A stretch of 42,059 bases of DNA from Mailhella sp. (GCA_029258655.1 JARHYD010000009.1:1-42059), one strand, 5' to 3'. Shown: positions 25,573 through 33,317, counted from the stretch's first letter. Numbers and translations are program-made. Notes: a model not told the origin generated them from the sequence alone.

Positions 25573-25860
25573 TTACTTATTATAAAATTCTGTTACTTGT
25601 ACACCAAACACACCATTAATATCCACTATTTTGCCTTTCCCAAGAGTTTTTCCTTTTACAACCAAATTCACAGGTGCAAGCAAATCTACATTTAAAGCAA
25701 AAGTATAACCAGCTTTTATTGATTGTAATTCCTCTAAACTTATCATTCTTTGCTCTAATTCAAAATGCATAACCAAACCAAAATCAGAAAGATTTGTTGG
25801 TATTGTTGCTGTACTAGATATATCTTTTTGTACGTCTTCATTTTTTATATTTTCTTCCAT
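25573..25860 (-). CDS. Predicted internal translation product SctQ-C (C-terminal SpoA protein)
   Basis: Within sctQ, codon 288 is ATG (25858-25860) and is preceded by GAGGA with seven bases spacing, a stronger ribosome site than that of full-length sctQ. Starting there gives a 95-residue protein with a short acidic linker and the whole second SpoA domain. In Yersinia (YscQ), Salmonella (SpaO) and Shigella (Spa33), such short internal products are made and form part of the sorting platform. Length and domain content agree well; production here is inferred. Confidence 0.7.
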   Translation of the reverse strand: MEENIKNEDVQKDISSTATIPTNLSDFGLVMHFELEQRMISLEELQSIKAGYTFALNVDLLAPVNLVVKGKTLGKGKIVDINGVFGVQVTEFYNK

Positions 25861-26721
25861 AAAATCTTCCTCACTTGCCTTTTGAATCCATTCTTTTACT
25901 AAAATAGATGTATCTTCTATTATACAAAAAAGATAAGTATCTTCTGAAAAAACAAAATTTTCATTATTCATTAAAATTGAATAATGAGGATAAATTTTTA
26001 TTATTCCATTTTTTCCATAAAAACTATCAAAAAGAATAAAATCACCTTCGGCAAGAGTTTCAAAATCACGTACAGTAATACTTGTTTCTCCAATACAAAA
26101 ACTTATAGGCAATAGAATATCCTGCTTTTCAAGAATAGTTTTTGTTTGAGGAATATTAGGCAATATTTTTTTTATTTTTTCAAGCAAATGAATACTTGCC
26201 ATTTCTTCTGGAATAAAAAAATGAAGCAAAGATTGATAACATTGTTCTTTATTCTTTTTTACATTAATCTCACAAGATAAAACCGAAGATGAAAGAGAAA
26301 TTGTTTCAAATTGATTTAAATAACTAGCTAATAAGATTATAGAAGAATTAAGAAGTTGTCCTAATTTTTCTAAATATGGTTTAATAAAATCTTCTGCTAT
26401 TACCTGCTGTAACTCTAAAGGAAAAATTTCTGTATAAGAATTTTGTAGTTCTTCTTTATTTTTTACTGCATGGTGAAACAAAATCCAATCTTTTTTTTCA
26501 ATACCAAGAAACCATAAGCTATTTTCAATTTTTATTGCAAAAAAAATAGCCATCATTTCTTTTGTTACTATTTTTTTATCAAATACAGGTAATAATGTTG
26601 CTTGATAATCAGAAAAACTCCATTCACACAAAGTATCGTATGCAAAAAATACATTACCATATTTTGCTGTGTATGGAGAAAGTTTTTCAAATTCCATTTT
26701 TAAAACTTCTTTATTATTCAT
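25573..26721 (-). CDS. sctQ: T3S sorting-platform protein SctQ (YscQ-like)
   Basis: 382-residue cytoplasmic pod protein. The C-terminal SpoA (surface presentation) domain is clear after residue 310: ISLEELQSIKAGYTFALNV, then the segment containing VNLVVKGKTLGKGKIVDIN. A first SpoA-like region lies near 215-280 (FCIGETSITVRDFETLAEGDF). The N-terminal 200 residues are poorly conserved, as usual. The gene opens a minus-strand operon with sctR, the STAS and kinase genes and the lytic transglycosylase, and has a sigma54 promoter motif at 26792-26808. An internal start appears at codon 288. Confidence 0.88.
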   Translation of the reverse strand: MNNKEVLKMEFEKLSPYTAKYGNVFFAYDTLCEWSFSDYQATLLPVFDKKIVTKEMMAIFFAIKIENSLWFLGIEKKDWILFHHAVKNKEELQNSYTEIFPLELQQVIAEDFIKPYLEKLGQLLNSSIILLASYLNQFETISLSSSVLSCEINVKKNKEQCYQSLLHFFIPEEMASIHLLEKIKKILPNIPQTKTILEKQDILLPISFCIGETSITVRDFETLAEGDFILFDSFYGKNGIIKIYPHYSILMNNENFVFSEDTYLFCIIEDTSILVKEWIQKASEEDFMEENIKNEDVQKDISSTATIPTNLSDFGLVMHFELEQRMISLEELQSIKAGYTFALNVDLLAPVNLVVKGKTLGKGKIVDINGVFGVQVTEFYNK

Positions 26722-26791
26722 ATCATACCTATAAAAAACTATACAATAATAATAGCTAGTTTGATAAAAAGACGCAAGCTACTATTATCTA

Positions 26792-26808
26792 TGCAAAACA
26801 TAATCCAA
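26792..26808 (-). promoter_or_regulatory. Sigma54 promoter motif for the sctQ operon
   Basis: Minus strand: TTGGATTATGTTTTGCA, i.e. TTGG, eight bases, TTGCA. The -12 element lies about 71 bases before the sctQ ATG, giving a leader of about 60 bases. A less perfect candidate (TTGGCA followed by TTGT) lies further upstream at 26881-26897. Confidence 0.65.
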
Positions 26809-26891
26809 AAAATATATTATATTGATAAACAAATATGTTATAATAATATTTTTTCCTTTATGTATATTCTCTCCTCATAAGACAATACTCT

Positions 26892-26929
26892 TGCCAATTT
26901 TATTTGAAAAAATGCAAAAAAAATTGGCA
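26892..26929. promoter_or_regulatory. Inverted TTGGCA repeat, possible activator site
   Basis: TGCCAATTTT (26892-26901) and AAAATTGGCA (26920-26929) are perfect 10-base inverted arms with an 18-base spacer. The left arm read on the minus strand ends ATTGGCAA, close to the GTTGGCAA half of the 15-mer found at 10167 and 33196. It lies about 85-125 bases upstream of the sctQ sigma54 motif. Confidence 0.45.
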
Positions 26930-26958
26930 TATTATTTTATTGACAAAGAAAATACTTC

Positions 26959-26987
26959 TTGAATTTATTTATTTAATACAGTATGAT
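26959..26987 (+). promoter_or_regulatory. Sigma70-type promoter for the substrate-binding protein gene
   Basis: TTGAAT, 17 bases, TATGAT. Transcription would start near 26994, giving a short leader with AAAGGA before the ATG at 27010. Single-match evidence in AT-rich DNA. Confidence 0.42.
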
Positions 26988-27009
26988 AATATAGAATAAA
27001 GGATTTTTT

Positions 27010-28140
27010 ATGCGTATATTGATTAATATTTTTTCTATTTTTATTTGTATAAATTTTTATTTTACAGCCCATGCCCATATTTTAAAAAACACTCCACAAC
27101 ATAAATGGCGTGTTATTTATGTTGAAGGTGGTCAATATAAAGAATATCAACTTGCCCTATTATCCCTTATAAAAGAACTTATGCAACAAGATATTATTGT
27201 CAATACTCCTATTCCAGATAGTGATTCTTTTGAAAATACCTCTGAACTTTGGAATTGGATTATAAAAAATACTAAGAGCGAGTTCTTAGAATTTATTCCT
27301 GATGGTTTTTATTCTGCAAACTGGGATAGTGAGCAAAGAAAAAAACAAAAAAAAACTATTCTTACAAGAATACATGAAAAAAATGATATTGATATAATTC
27401 TTGCTTTTGGAAATTTTGCAGGTATTGATTTTGCTACAAATGAACATGATGTTTCTACTTTTGTTATGGCTGTAACTGATTCTATTGAAGCAAAAATTAT
27501 TAAATCTGTTAACGATTCTGGTTTCGACCATGTCCATGCATCAATAGAAACAGGACGTTATGAACGACAATTAACAACATTCCATGATGTTTTTAAATTT
27601 AAAACACTTGGTATTCCTTATAATCAAAAGGAAAACAAAGTAACTATTGCCTATAAGCAAATTAAAAATGCAGCAAATAAATTAGGCTTTCAACTTAATT
27701 TATGCAGTTTCGATGGTTCTGGCACAAAAAAACAAATTTTAACTAATTTTATTGCTTGCATAAAAAAATTAGCAAAAGAATGTGATGCTATATATCTAAC
27801 CATTAATGTTGGAATGCAAGCCGAAAATATGACAAAAATTTTACAACCTATTATTGAAGCAAATATCCCAACTTTTTCCCAACTTGGAGCAAGAGAAACA
27901 GAACTTGGAGTTTTAATGAGTTTATCGCGTCCAAGCTTTGAAAGTGAAGGCAAAAATACTGCTAATGCTATAAAAAATACTATTAATGGTTTATTACCAA
28001 GAGATTGTACACAAGAATTTTCTGGGCCACTTGGTTTAGCAATAAATTTAAAAATGGCTGTTCTTATTGGCTGGAATCCTTCCTTTGAAATACTTGCTGC
28101 GGTGGATAATATTTACCATGATATTAAAAATGGAAAATAA
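27010..28140 (+). CDS. Orphan ABC-type periplasmic substrate-binding protein (ABC_sub_bind/COG2984-like)
   Basis: 376-residue exported protein with a signal peptide (hydrophobic run to about residue 20, then AHAH). The two-lobe periplasmic fold pattern is visible: an N-terminal Rossmann-like start (WRVIYVEGGQYKEYQLALLS), IILAFGNFAGIDFA, the mid segment ending in AIYLTINVGMQAENMTKIL and the late segment IPTFSQLGARETELGVLMSL. These suit the ABC_sub_bind family, which binds amino acids or other small molecules. No permease or ATPase gene is adjacent, and the ligand cannot be told. It lies between two sigma54-controlled T3S units but has its own sigma70-like promoter. A hairpin terminator follows at 28308-28338. 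Confidence 0.75.
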   Translation: MRILINIFSIFICINFYFTAHAHILKNTPQHKWRVIYVEGGQYKEYQLALLSLIKELMQQDIIVNTPIPDSDSFENTSELWNWIIKNTKSEFLEFIPDGFYSANWDSEQRKKQKKTILTRIHEKNDIDIILAFGNFAGIDFATNEHDVSTFVMAVTDSIEAKIIKSVNDSGFDHVHASIETGRYERQLTTFHDVFKFKTLGIPYNQKENKVTIAYKQIKNAANKLGFQLNLCSFDGSGTKKQILTNFIACIKKLAKECDAIYLTINVGMQAENMTKILQPIIEANIPTFSQLGARETELGVLMSLSRPSFESEGKNTANAIKNTINGLLPRDCTQEFSGPLGLAINLKMAVLIGWNPSFEILAAVDNIYHDIKNGK

Positions 28141-28201
28141 CATAGTTACAATATAATAGCATTAAAAAATATTCCATATCCAAAACAAATAACTTTTTAT
28201 T

Positions 28202-28229
28202 ATTGAGGGGGCTTGAGGGAAATCATTTC
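28202..28229 (+). repeat. Interspersed intergenic repeat, copy 2
   Basis: Begins ATTGAGGGGGCTTGAGGGAA and matches the minus strand of 23119-23150 at 26 of 28 bases. It is followed by a comparatively G+C-rich stretch to about 28285 with imperfect repeats, in an otherwise AT-rich gap. No gene is seen. Confidence 0.6.
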
Positions 28230-28307
28230 GCTTTAGCCGTTACGACAAAGGAAGTTACGGATAAAGACAGTGTAACTACCAAAAGAAAAAAAAGAAAATT
28301 ACTCACA

Positions 28308-28338
28308 AAAAAGCCGTATTCTAAAAATACGGCTTTTT
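28308..28338. terminator. Bidirectional rho-independent terminator
   Basis: AAAAAGCCGTATT (28308-28320), a five-base loop CTAAA and the exact complement AATACGGCTTTTT (28326-28338) make a 13-bp hairpin with T-runs in both directions. It lies between the convergent ends of the substrate-binding protein gene and the large effector gene and can serve both. Confidence 0.9.
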
Positions 28339-28367
28339 CTTATTTTCAAAAATTATAACACAATTTA

Positions 28368-31300
28368 TTATACAACAATTTCGCGTGTTTTTATTGCTTG
28401 ATAATTTTGATGAATACCAAATGTTATTCCTGCAATATTGTAGGGCAATTCAAATTCTTTATCATTATCATCAGTTGTAATAAAAACAGAACAAGATTGA
28501 AGTTGACGAGAATTTGCAGATAATGCTTTTTTCATTTGATTTGCAATACTTGTATCGGCATTTGTAGTATCAATATCATAAGCATAGCGAACTTTTATTT
28601 TCATTCCTTCTTCTTTATGCTCATGATAATATTCCAATAATTGTGTAATTTGCTCTTGTGTTAATTGATGTTTTTTTCCAAACAAATTAATGCCTGCTGG
28701 CAAACTTTCTAAAAGTGTATGTTCTTCTATCAATTTTGTTAATTGTTTATTAAAAATATCTGTTATTCCAATAAGTTCCTTTTCAACAGCAAAAGTTTTA
28801 GATTTTGAAAATTCATTTGGCATCCCCATAGATTGAACCACATTTATAGGATTTTCTGCTAATTCTTTTACACTATCAGAAAGTGTTATTCCTACTTCTC
28901 CTGAAAGTGTATATGCTCCCTTTAAATGTGTTTCATTTTCCTTTGTTCCTCGTACAGTAAAATACGAACCACTTCCAGAAACCTCAACACCAAAGCCAAA
29001 ATCAGCATAATCAAAACCTACTAAACTAGCAATATTCAATTCCGCAGATACAGTTGCTCCTGCTCCAAATTGAGAACCAACAGATGCATTTTTTGCATAA
29101 AACAAATCAAATTTATCTACCAAACGGCTTAAAACTTTTGCCATAAAAATAGATGCATCTGTATCTGATTCAAAAGTCAAAGAAAGAACACCCATTGCAT
29201 TAGCATTAATTTTAGCAGTTGCACTCACTGCCTCATGAAGTTCAAAATCTATTCCAAATTCCCCTATAAATCCACTTCCAATTTTTACCACAGGTTCATT
29301 ATGAGCATTTCTTTGTATGGAAAAAATATTAGCCATATCAATACCAGCTTGAATTTGTTCAACTTCTAAACTCATTCCTGTTTTTCCATCAATATAAATA
29401 GCTTGATCTTGTTCAAGATCTTCCAAGATATTCATACTACTTTTATATAGTGAAACAAGATTTTCCATTTTTCCTGTTGCAGAAAATGAAGAAAAAGCAT
29501 GGGAAATTGTTCTAACTTTTTCCATAAGGATAGATATTTGTTGATCTATTCTTTCTTTTGTATCAAGTGAATGAAAAACTATATGATCCACCAAACCAGA
29601 AACAACACTTTGATCAATGCCAAGTTCAAGAAAAACTTCTTGCATATATGTTTTAAAATGTGCTGCCTTATCTAATTCACTAAAACTATGTTGTTTTGTT
29701 GCATAATTACGTAACATAGTACGATAATCTGCATAATCAAATTCCACACAAGCAAGACCCAAAGCAACTTTCATGCAGCTATCTAATAAACTTTTATCAT
29801 AATCAGATAATAATACATTTCTTTCTGTATCAATTTGTTTTTCTACACGTTGCATTTTATCTGTCAAATTAACATGAAAAAGTTTATCCTTCATATAAAG
29901 CTTTCCCATTTCTTGAAGCAAAGTATGCGGAGTTCTTATAGTTTTATCCAAAGCTAAGGCAAAAGACTTTGTATTATCAACAGAATCATGTTTTTTCACA
30001 GCAAGAACACTATCCGCCCATACTGTTAAAGGTTGTGTTTCTGTTCCTTGCAATAATTTAATAATCTCTTGTCTTGCTGTATTTTTATCATCTTCTGATG
30101 TTTTTGCAGAAGTTATAATGGATAAATTATTTTTTAATGCTACACCTTGTTTATTTTGATTTTTAAAGTTTACCGTAGAAGTTTGAAATTTTGCTAAATC
30201 AACAAATAAATGCCCATTTATCGCTAATCCTTCTAAAGCTGATCGTTTTTCTTTATCAGATAACCCTAAAAATTTAATATATTCACGAATAGTTGTATTT
30301 GCTTCAATAGCCGTAAGCACAGCCTCTTGACTTTGTGAGTCTGTTTTATTAGTCATTACAAAATAATTAGCAATAAGTAGTGCATATTCAAAACTATTTT
30401 TTACATAATCAGTTGCATTATACACAGCTTGCTTAACAAGATAAGAACTATCAATTTCTTCTCTTGTTAATCCAAGTTTTGCTAATTGATAATTTGAAAG
30501 ATCGTTCAAATCCTTTGCTAAAAACCGTTGTAAAAGATTAATAGAAGTAGCTAACGTTTCACCAGAAATATTTTCTGGCTTGGTTATTTTTTGTACTTGC
30601 ATAAGATTAAGAAATTCTTTTGAAGAAATAATATTCTCATATTCACCTCTTATTAACGCTTGTGCAAGATTAATTTCTTCTAAACGAGCATTATTTTGTA
30701 CAAGAGAAGAATTTTGCATTTGCTTTTTTGCAAGACCCAATAAATCTGCTTTACTAAAATTACCTAAGGAATCAATACCAATAAGCTTTTGAAAACCTGC
30801 ATTTATCATTCTAACGGCTGGATCAAATTTTGCTTTATCATCAAAACTACGCAATGCAGAATAGAGAATACGAGAATTTAATCCATAACTTGTAGCGTAT
30901 AAAATACTTTTTGCAAGATTTGCATCAAATTTTGCATGAAAAATATTAATATTTTGTTTATTCACAATATCTTTTATACGCTCTTGTACTTCACTAGAAA
31001 AAGCATTAATAAAATCATCTACTTTCCTAGCTTGATCAGTTGAAAGAGCATTTTCTGTCTTATATAATAAAAATGCTGAATTAATAAATAATCCTATATA
31101 GTTATTAAAACTCTTTTCTTTTATATCGCTTTGCATCAAAACTTCAATGCTTTCTTTTAAGGCTGTAAAATTAATAGTATTTACAGTATAAGCTGAAAGA
31201 ATATTATTTTCTTTTAATAATGGTTGCAATAATAAATAAGAAGCTAATGCAGTAGTTTCATTCAATATTTCATTATCATTTGATACTGTTTCTATTGTTA

Positions 31301-32576
31301 AAACAAGTTCCTCAAGTCCCAAACCAACTTCTTGTGCTTTTGCTATTATTGTTCGTAATTGCTCTGATTTTTCTTGTTTTGTTAATAATTCTGTATTTCT
31401 TAAAAACAATAACCCATTTAAACTCTTTTCATTTGTCAATAAAGAAAGAATAGCTTGGCTATAAGCATTTTTTTCTAATAACTCACCTACAATATGTGCA
31501 TTTTCTGCTGTAATAAGGTTTGAATTTCCTTGATTATTTGTAATAAATTCTTTGCAAAGTTGTAATTCTTTTTCTTGCAATTCATTTAATATTTCCTTGC
31601 TATCTTGTTCAAGCATAATTCTTTGTGAAAAAGAATTTACATTACTAAGTATAGAAAATATTTCTGAAAGGCTATTAATTTGTAAAGAATTTTTTAGTTC
31701 TTGCAAAATATTTATTGAAAAATTTTCTATAACAACTTTCGCTTTTTCATCAGCCTTAGCATATAAACTTTCTACTGTTTCATCACTTTCATTATTTAAA
31801 ATAAGATGTTGCAATAAATTACTAAGTTGCAATTCCTCAAAAACAGCAGATAATTTTTCCTCTGCAAAAGCCAAAGCACCAATACCAAAAATATTATCAC
31901 TTGTAATTTGAAGAGTGTTTATTTCACTTGGAAAATTATATGCAAATTTTCCTTGCTCAGCACTTTCCTGTACTGCATTTTGCAGTATATTAACACGTTG
32001 CAAATATTCCATTTTCTTATCAAGCAAGCTACGCAAATTATCAATATGTTCTTTTGCATTACCTAATGCTTGAGATTCTAATTGTTCAAAAATACTATCA
32101 AGGACATCTGCATACTTCTGTGCTGATATTTTATCTGTTGCTAAAACTAATTTTTGTAAATTATCACTTATAATTTGTAATTCTTGAGAAAATTTATTTT
32201 CGTCAAAAGAAAGTTTTATATTTTTTATTAATACAGTTGCTGTCACAATATCAGCAAGAAATAAATCATAATGGTTTCGTAATTGTCCATTTTCAAAATA
32301 CAAAGCAGATAATTCTTGCTTTGTAACTTCTTGTTTTGTATTTAACTTTGCAATTTCTTGTTTCAAAGCTTGTGAAGCATTATTTTGCAAAAATGTTACT
32401 TCCATTGAATTTTGCTGCAACATAGTTGCAACATTTACGCCTTGAGCTTGACTTATAGTTGTTGATAACGCACTTTTTCCAATTTCAAGTAAAGAAGTCT
32501 TAATTGAAGCAGATTGTGCTATATTATGGAAAGCTTGTATTGTTTGTATATTTTGAATTGATGAAATATTACTCAT
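28368..32576 (-). CDS. Candidate T3S effector, 1402 residues
   Basis: Not recognised as a known family. It is encoded two bases after a CesT-like chaperone gene, under a sigma54 promoter like those of the T3S operons, and its ribosome site (GAGGG) lies in the chaperone's 3' end, so the pair is probably coupled. The N-terminal 40 residues are Ser/Ile/Gln/Ala-rich without charge clusters, as in T3S signals, with IQN at 7-9. Residues about 40-1090 are predominantly helical with many coiled-coil-like stretches. Residues about 1105-1235 change to a Gly/Ser/Ala-rich alternating pattern typical of beta strands (ASVGSQFGAGATVSAELNIA; FGFGVEVSGSGSYFTVRG). No signal peptide or catalytic motif was found. 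Large size, chaperone and beta-rich tail recall AvrE/DspE-type effectors in layout only. Confidence 0.72.
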   Translation of the reverse strand: MSNISSIQNIQTIQAFHNIAQSASIKTSLLEIGKSALSTTISQAQGVNVATMLQQNSMEVTFLQNNASQALKQEIAKLNTKQEVTKQELSALYFENGQLRNHYDLFLADIVTATVLIKNIKLSFDENKFSQELQIISDNLQKLVLATDKISAQKYADVLDSIFEQLESQALGNAKEHIDNLRSLLDKKMEYLQRVNILQNAVQESAEQGKFAYNFPSEINTLQITSDNIFGIGALAFAEEKLSAVFEELQLSNLLQHLILNNESDETVESLYAKADEKAKVVIENFSINILQELKNSLQINSLSEIFSILSNVNSFSQRIMLEQDSKEILNELQEKELQLCKEFITNNQGNSNLITAENAHIVGELLEKNAYSQAILSLLTNEKSLNGLLFLRNTELLTKQEKSEQLRTIIAKAQEVGLGLEELVLTIETVSNDNEILNETTALASYLLLQPLLKENNILSAYTVNTINFTALKESIEVLMQSDIKEKSFNNYIGLFINSAFLLYKTENALSTDQARKVDDFINAFSSEVQERIKDIVNKQNINIFHAKFDANLAKSILYATSYGLNSRILYSALRSFDDKAKFDPAVRMINAGFQKLIGIDSLGNFSKADLLGLAKKQMQNSSLVQNNARLEEINLAQALIRGEYENIISSKEFLNLMQVQKITKPENISGETLATSINLLQRFLAKDLNDLSNYQLAKLGLTREEIDSSYLVKQAVYNATDYVKNSFEYALLIANYFVMTNKTDSQSQEAVLTAIEANTTIREYIKFLGLSDKEKRSALEGLAINGHLFVDLAKFQTSTVNFKNQNKQGVALKNNLSIITSAKTSEDDKNTARQEIIKLLQGTETQPLTVWADSVLAVKKHDSVDNTKSFALALDKTIRTPHTLLQEMGKLYMKDKLFHVNLTDKMQRVEKQIDTERNVLLSDYDKSLLDSCMKVALGLACVEFDYADYRTMLRNYATKQHSFSELDKAAHFKTYMQEVFLELGIDQSVVSGLVDHIVFHSLDTKERIDQQISILMEKVRTISHAFSSFSATGKMENLVSLYKSSMNILEDLEQDQAIYIDGKTGMSLEVEQIQAGIDMANIFSIQRNAHNEPVVKIGSGFIGEFGIDFELHEAVSATAKINANAMGVLSLTFESDTDASIFMAKVLSRLVDKFDLFYAKNASVGSQFGAGATVSAELNIASLVGFDYADFGFGVEVSGSGSYFTVRGTKENETHLKGAYTLSGEVGITLSDSVKELAENPINVVQSMGMPNEFSKSKTFAVEKELIGITDIFNKQLTKLIEEHTLLESLPAGINLFGKKHQLTQEQITQLLEYYHEHKEEGMKIKVRYAYDIDTTNADTSIANQMKKALSANSRQLQSCSVFITTDDNDKEFELPYNIAGITFGIHQNYQAIKTREIVV

Positions 32577-32578
32577 AA

Positions 32579-33055
32579 TTATACCCTCATTATTCCTAAC
32601 ATTGTCATATCAAATGGTTCTTGAAAGGATTTTGTTTGCGGTAATACATTTGTTTCTGAAAAAATATTTTCCAATGTTTCTTGATAATGCCCTACTTCTT
32701 CTAAAAACATTTGAATATGCTCTTCAATTAATTGTTTAGAAAAAGAAACCTTATCCAACTTTGTTGTCAAATAAATAATATCATCAGCAGAAACACCCAA
32801 ATAAACATTATTTTTTGAAAATAACGGTAAATTCATTTGTAATAATTTTTTATAATAATCATTTTTCATTTCACTATCTTGTGCATATACTCTTCCTATA
32901 TTGGTATATAACAAAAGTTTTGCTTGTTCTTCTAACAAATAACAAAATAAATTTATTCCATTAATTGTTGAAATACTTAGTCCTTCTTCATTAATTGCTT
33001 GTAATGTATATGCATTAATTTGAGAAAAAATTATATTCATTTCACTTTTTGTCAT
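32579..33055 (-). CDS. CesT-like class I chaperone of the large effector
   Basis: 158-residue protein with the class I chaperone pattern: a first helix, then strands (FCYLLEEQAKLLLYTNIGRVY), a helix-strand stretch containing LLQMNLPLFSKNNVYLGVSADDIIYLTT and a final long helix with HIQMFLEEVGHYQETLENIF. The LxxN-L element followed by G-V-DD is typical of the CesT/DspF group. GGAG precedes the ATG. It heads the effector operon and is 2 bases from the effector start. Confidence 0.78.
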   Translation of the reverse strand: MTKSEMNIIFSQINAYTLQAINEEGLSISTINGINLFCYLLEEQAKLLLYTNIGRVYAQDSEMKNDYYKKLLQMNLPLFSKNNVYLGVSADDIIYLTTKLDKVSFSKQLIEEHIQMFLEEVGHYQETLENIFSETNVLPQTKSFQEPFDMTMLGIMRV

Positions 33056-33112
33056 ATAAACTCCAATGGAATAGTATTATTTTTATAAAGGAATTTTCTT
33101 ATTCAAATACAA

Positions 33113-33129
33113 TGCAACACCTATTCCAA
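33113..33129 (-). promoter_or_regulatory. Sigma54 promoter motif for the chaperone-effector operon
   Basis: Minus strand: TTGGAATAGGTGTTGCA. The first eight bases are identical to those of the sctW operon motif (TTGGAATA), and the eight-base TTGG-TTGC spacing is exact. The -12 element is about 59 bases before the ATG at 33055. Confidence 0.68.
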
Positions 33130-33195
33130 TAACAATTAAACATATTATTCCAATAAATTATTAATAAAAACATCTTAAACAAAAACTAAGAAATA

Positions 33196-33210
33196 CAACA
33201 AAGTTGGCAA
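33196..33210 (+). promoter_or_regulatory. Candidate upstream activator site of the effector operon
   Basis: CAACAAAGTTGGCAA, differing at two of fifteen bases from 10167-10181. It lies about 70-85 bases upstream of the minus-strand sigma54 motif at 33113-33129, the same spacing as at the translocator operon. Confidence 0.5.
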
Positions 33211-33214
33211 AATA

Positions 33215-33263
33215 TAAGGTGTGTTTTTCAAATAATTCATAATTATTTGAAAAACACACCTTA
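33215..33263. repeat. 23-bp perfect inverted repeat resembling the TA-flanked element's ends
   Basis: Arms of 23 bases (33215-33237 and 33241-33263) are exact reverse complements around CAT. Each end begins TAAGGTGTGTTTTTCAAATA, similar to the terminal repeats of the element at 23251-23485 and also with TA at the outer edge. It looks like two element ends fused with no interior. Confidence 0.7.
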
Positions 33264-33291
33264 AAAAAATAGGGAAAAAATATTTTTCCCT
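33263..33291 (-). terminator. Rho-independent terminator of the glycan operon
   Basis: On the minus strand AGGGAAAAA, a three-base loop and TTTTTCCCT are followed by ATTTTTTT. It lies 27 bases after the stop of the last gene of the minus-strand glycan cluster. Confidence 0.65.
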
Positions 33292-33317
33292 ACTATTATA
33301 ATCCGTTATTTAATCAT

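Larger units (their letters stand above)
26722..27009. other. Divergent intergenic region upstream of sctQ and the substrate-binding protein gene
   Basis: Holds a minus-strand sigma54 motif (26792-26808) for sctQ, two opposed TTGGCA half-sites forming an inverted repeat (26892-26929) and a sigma70-type promoter for the plus-strand gene (26959-26987). No gene is apparent. Confidence 0.7.

Noticed and set aside
28230..28290. Possible structured RNA in the G+C-richer stretch with GTTACGG/CCGTTAC
   Set aside because: The arms pair only imperfectly and no known RNA family or promoter is recognisable; more likely remnant repeat DNA.
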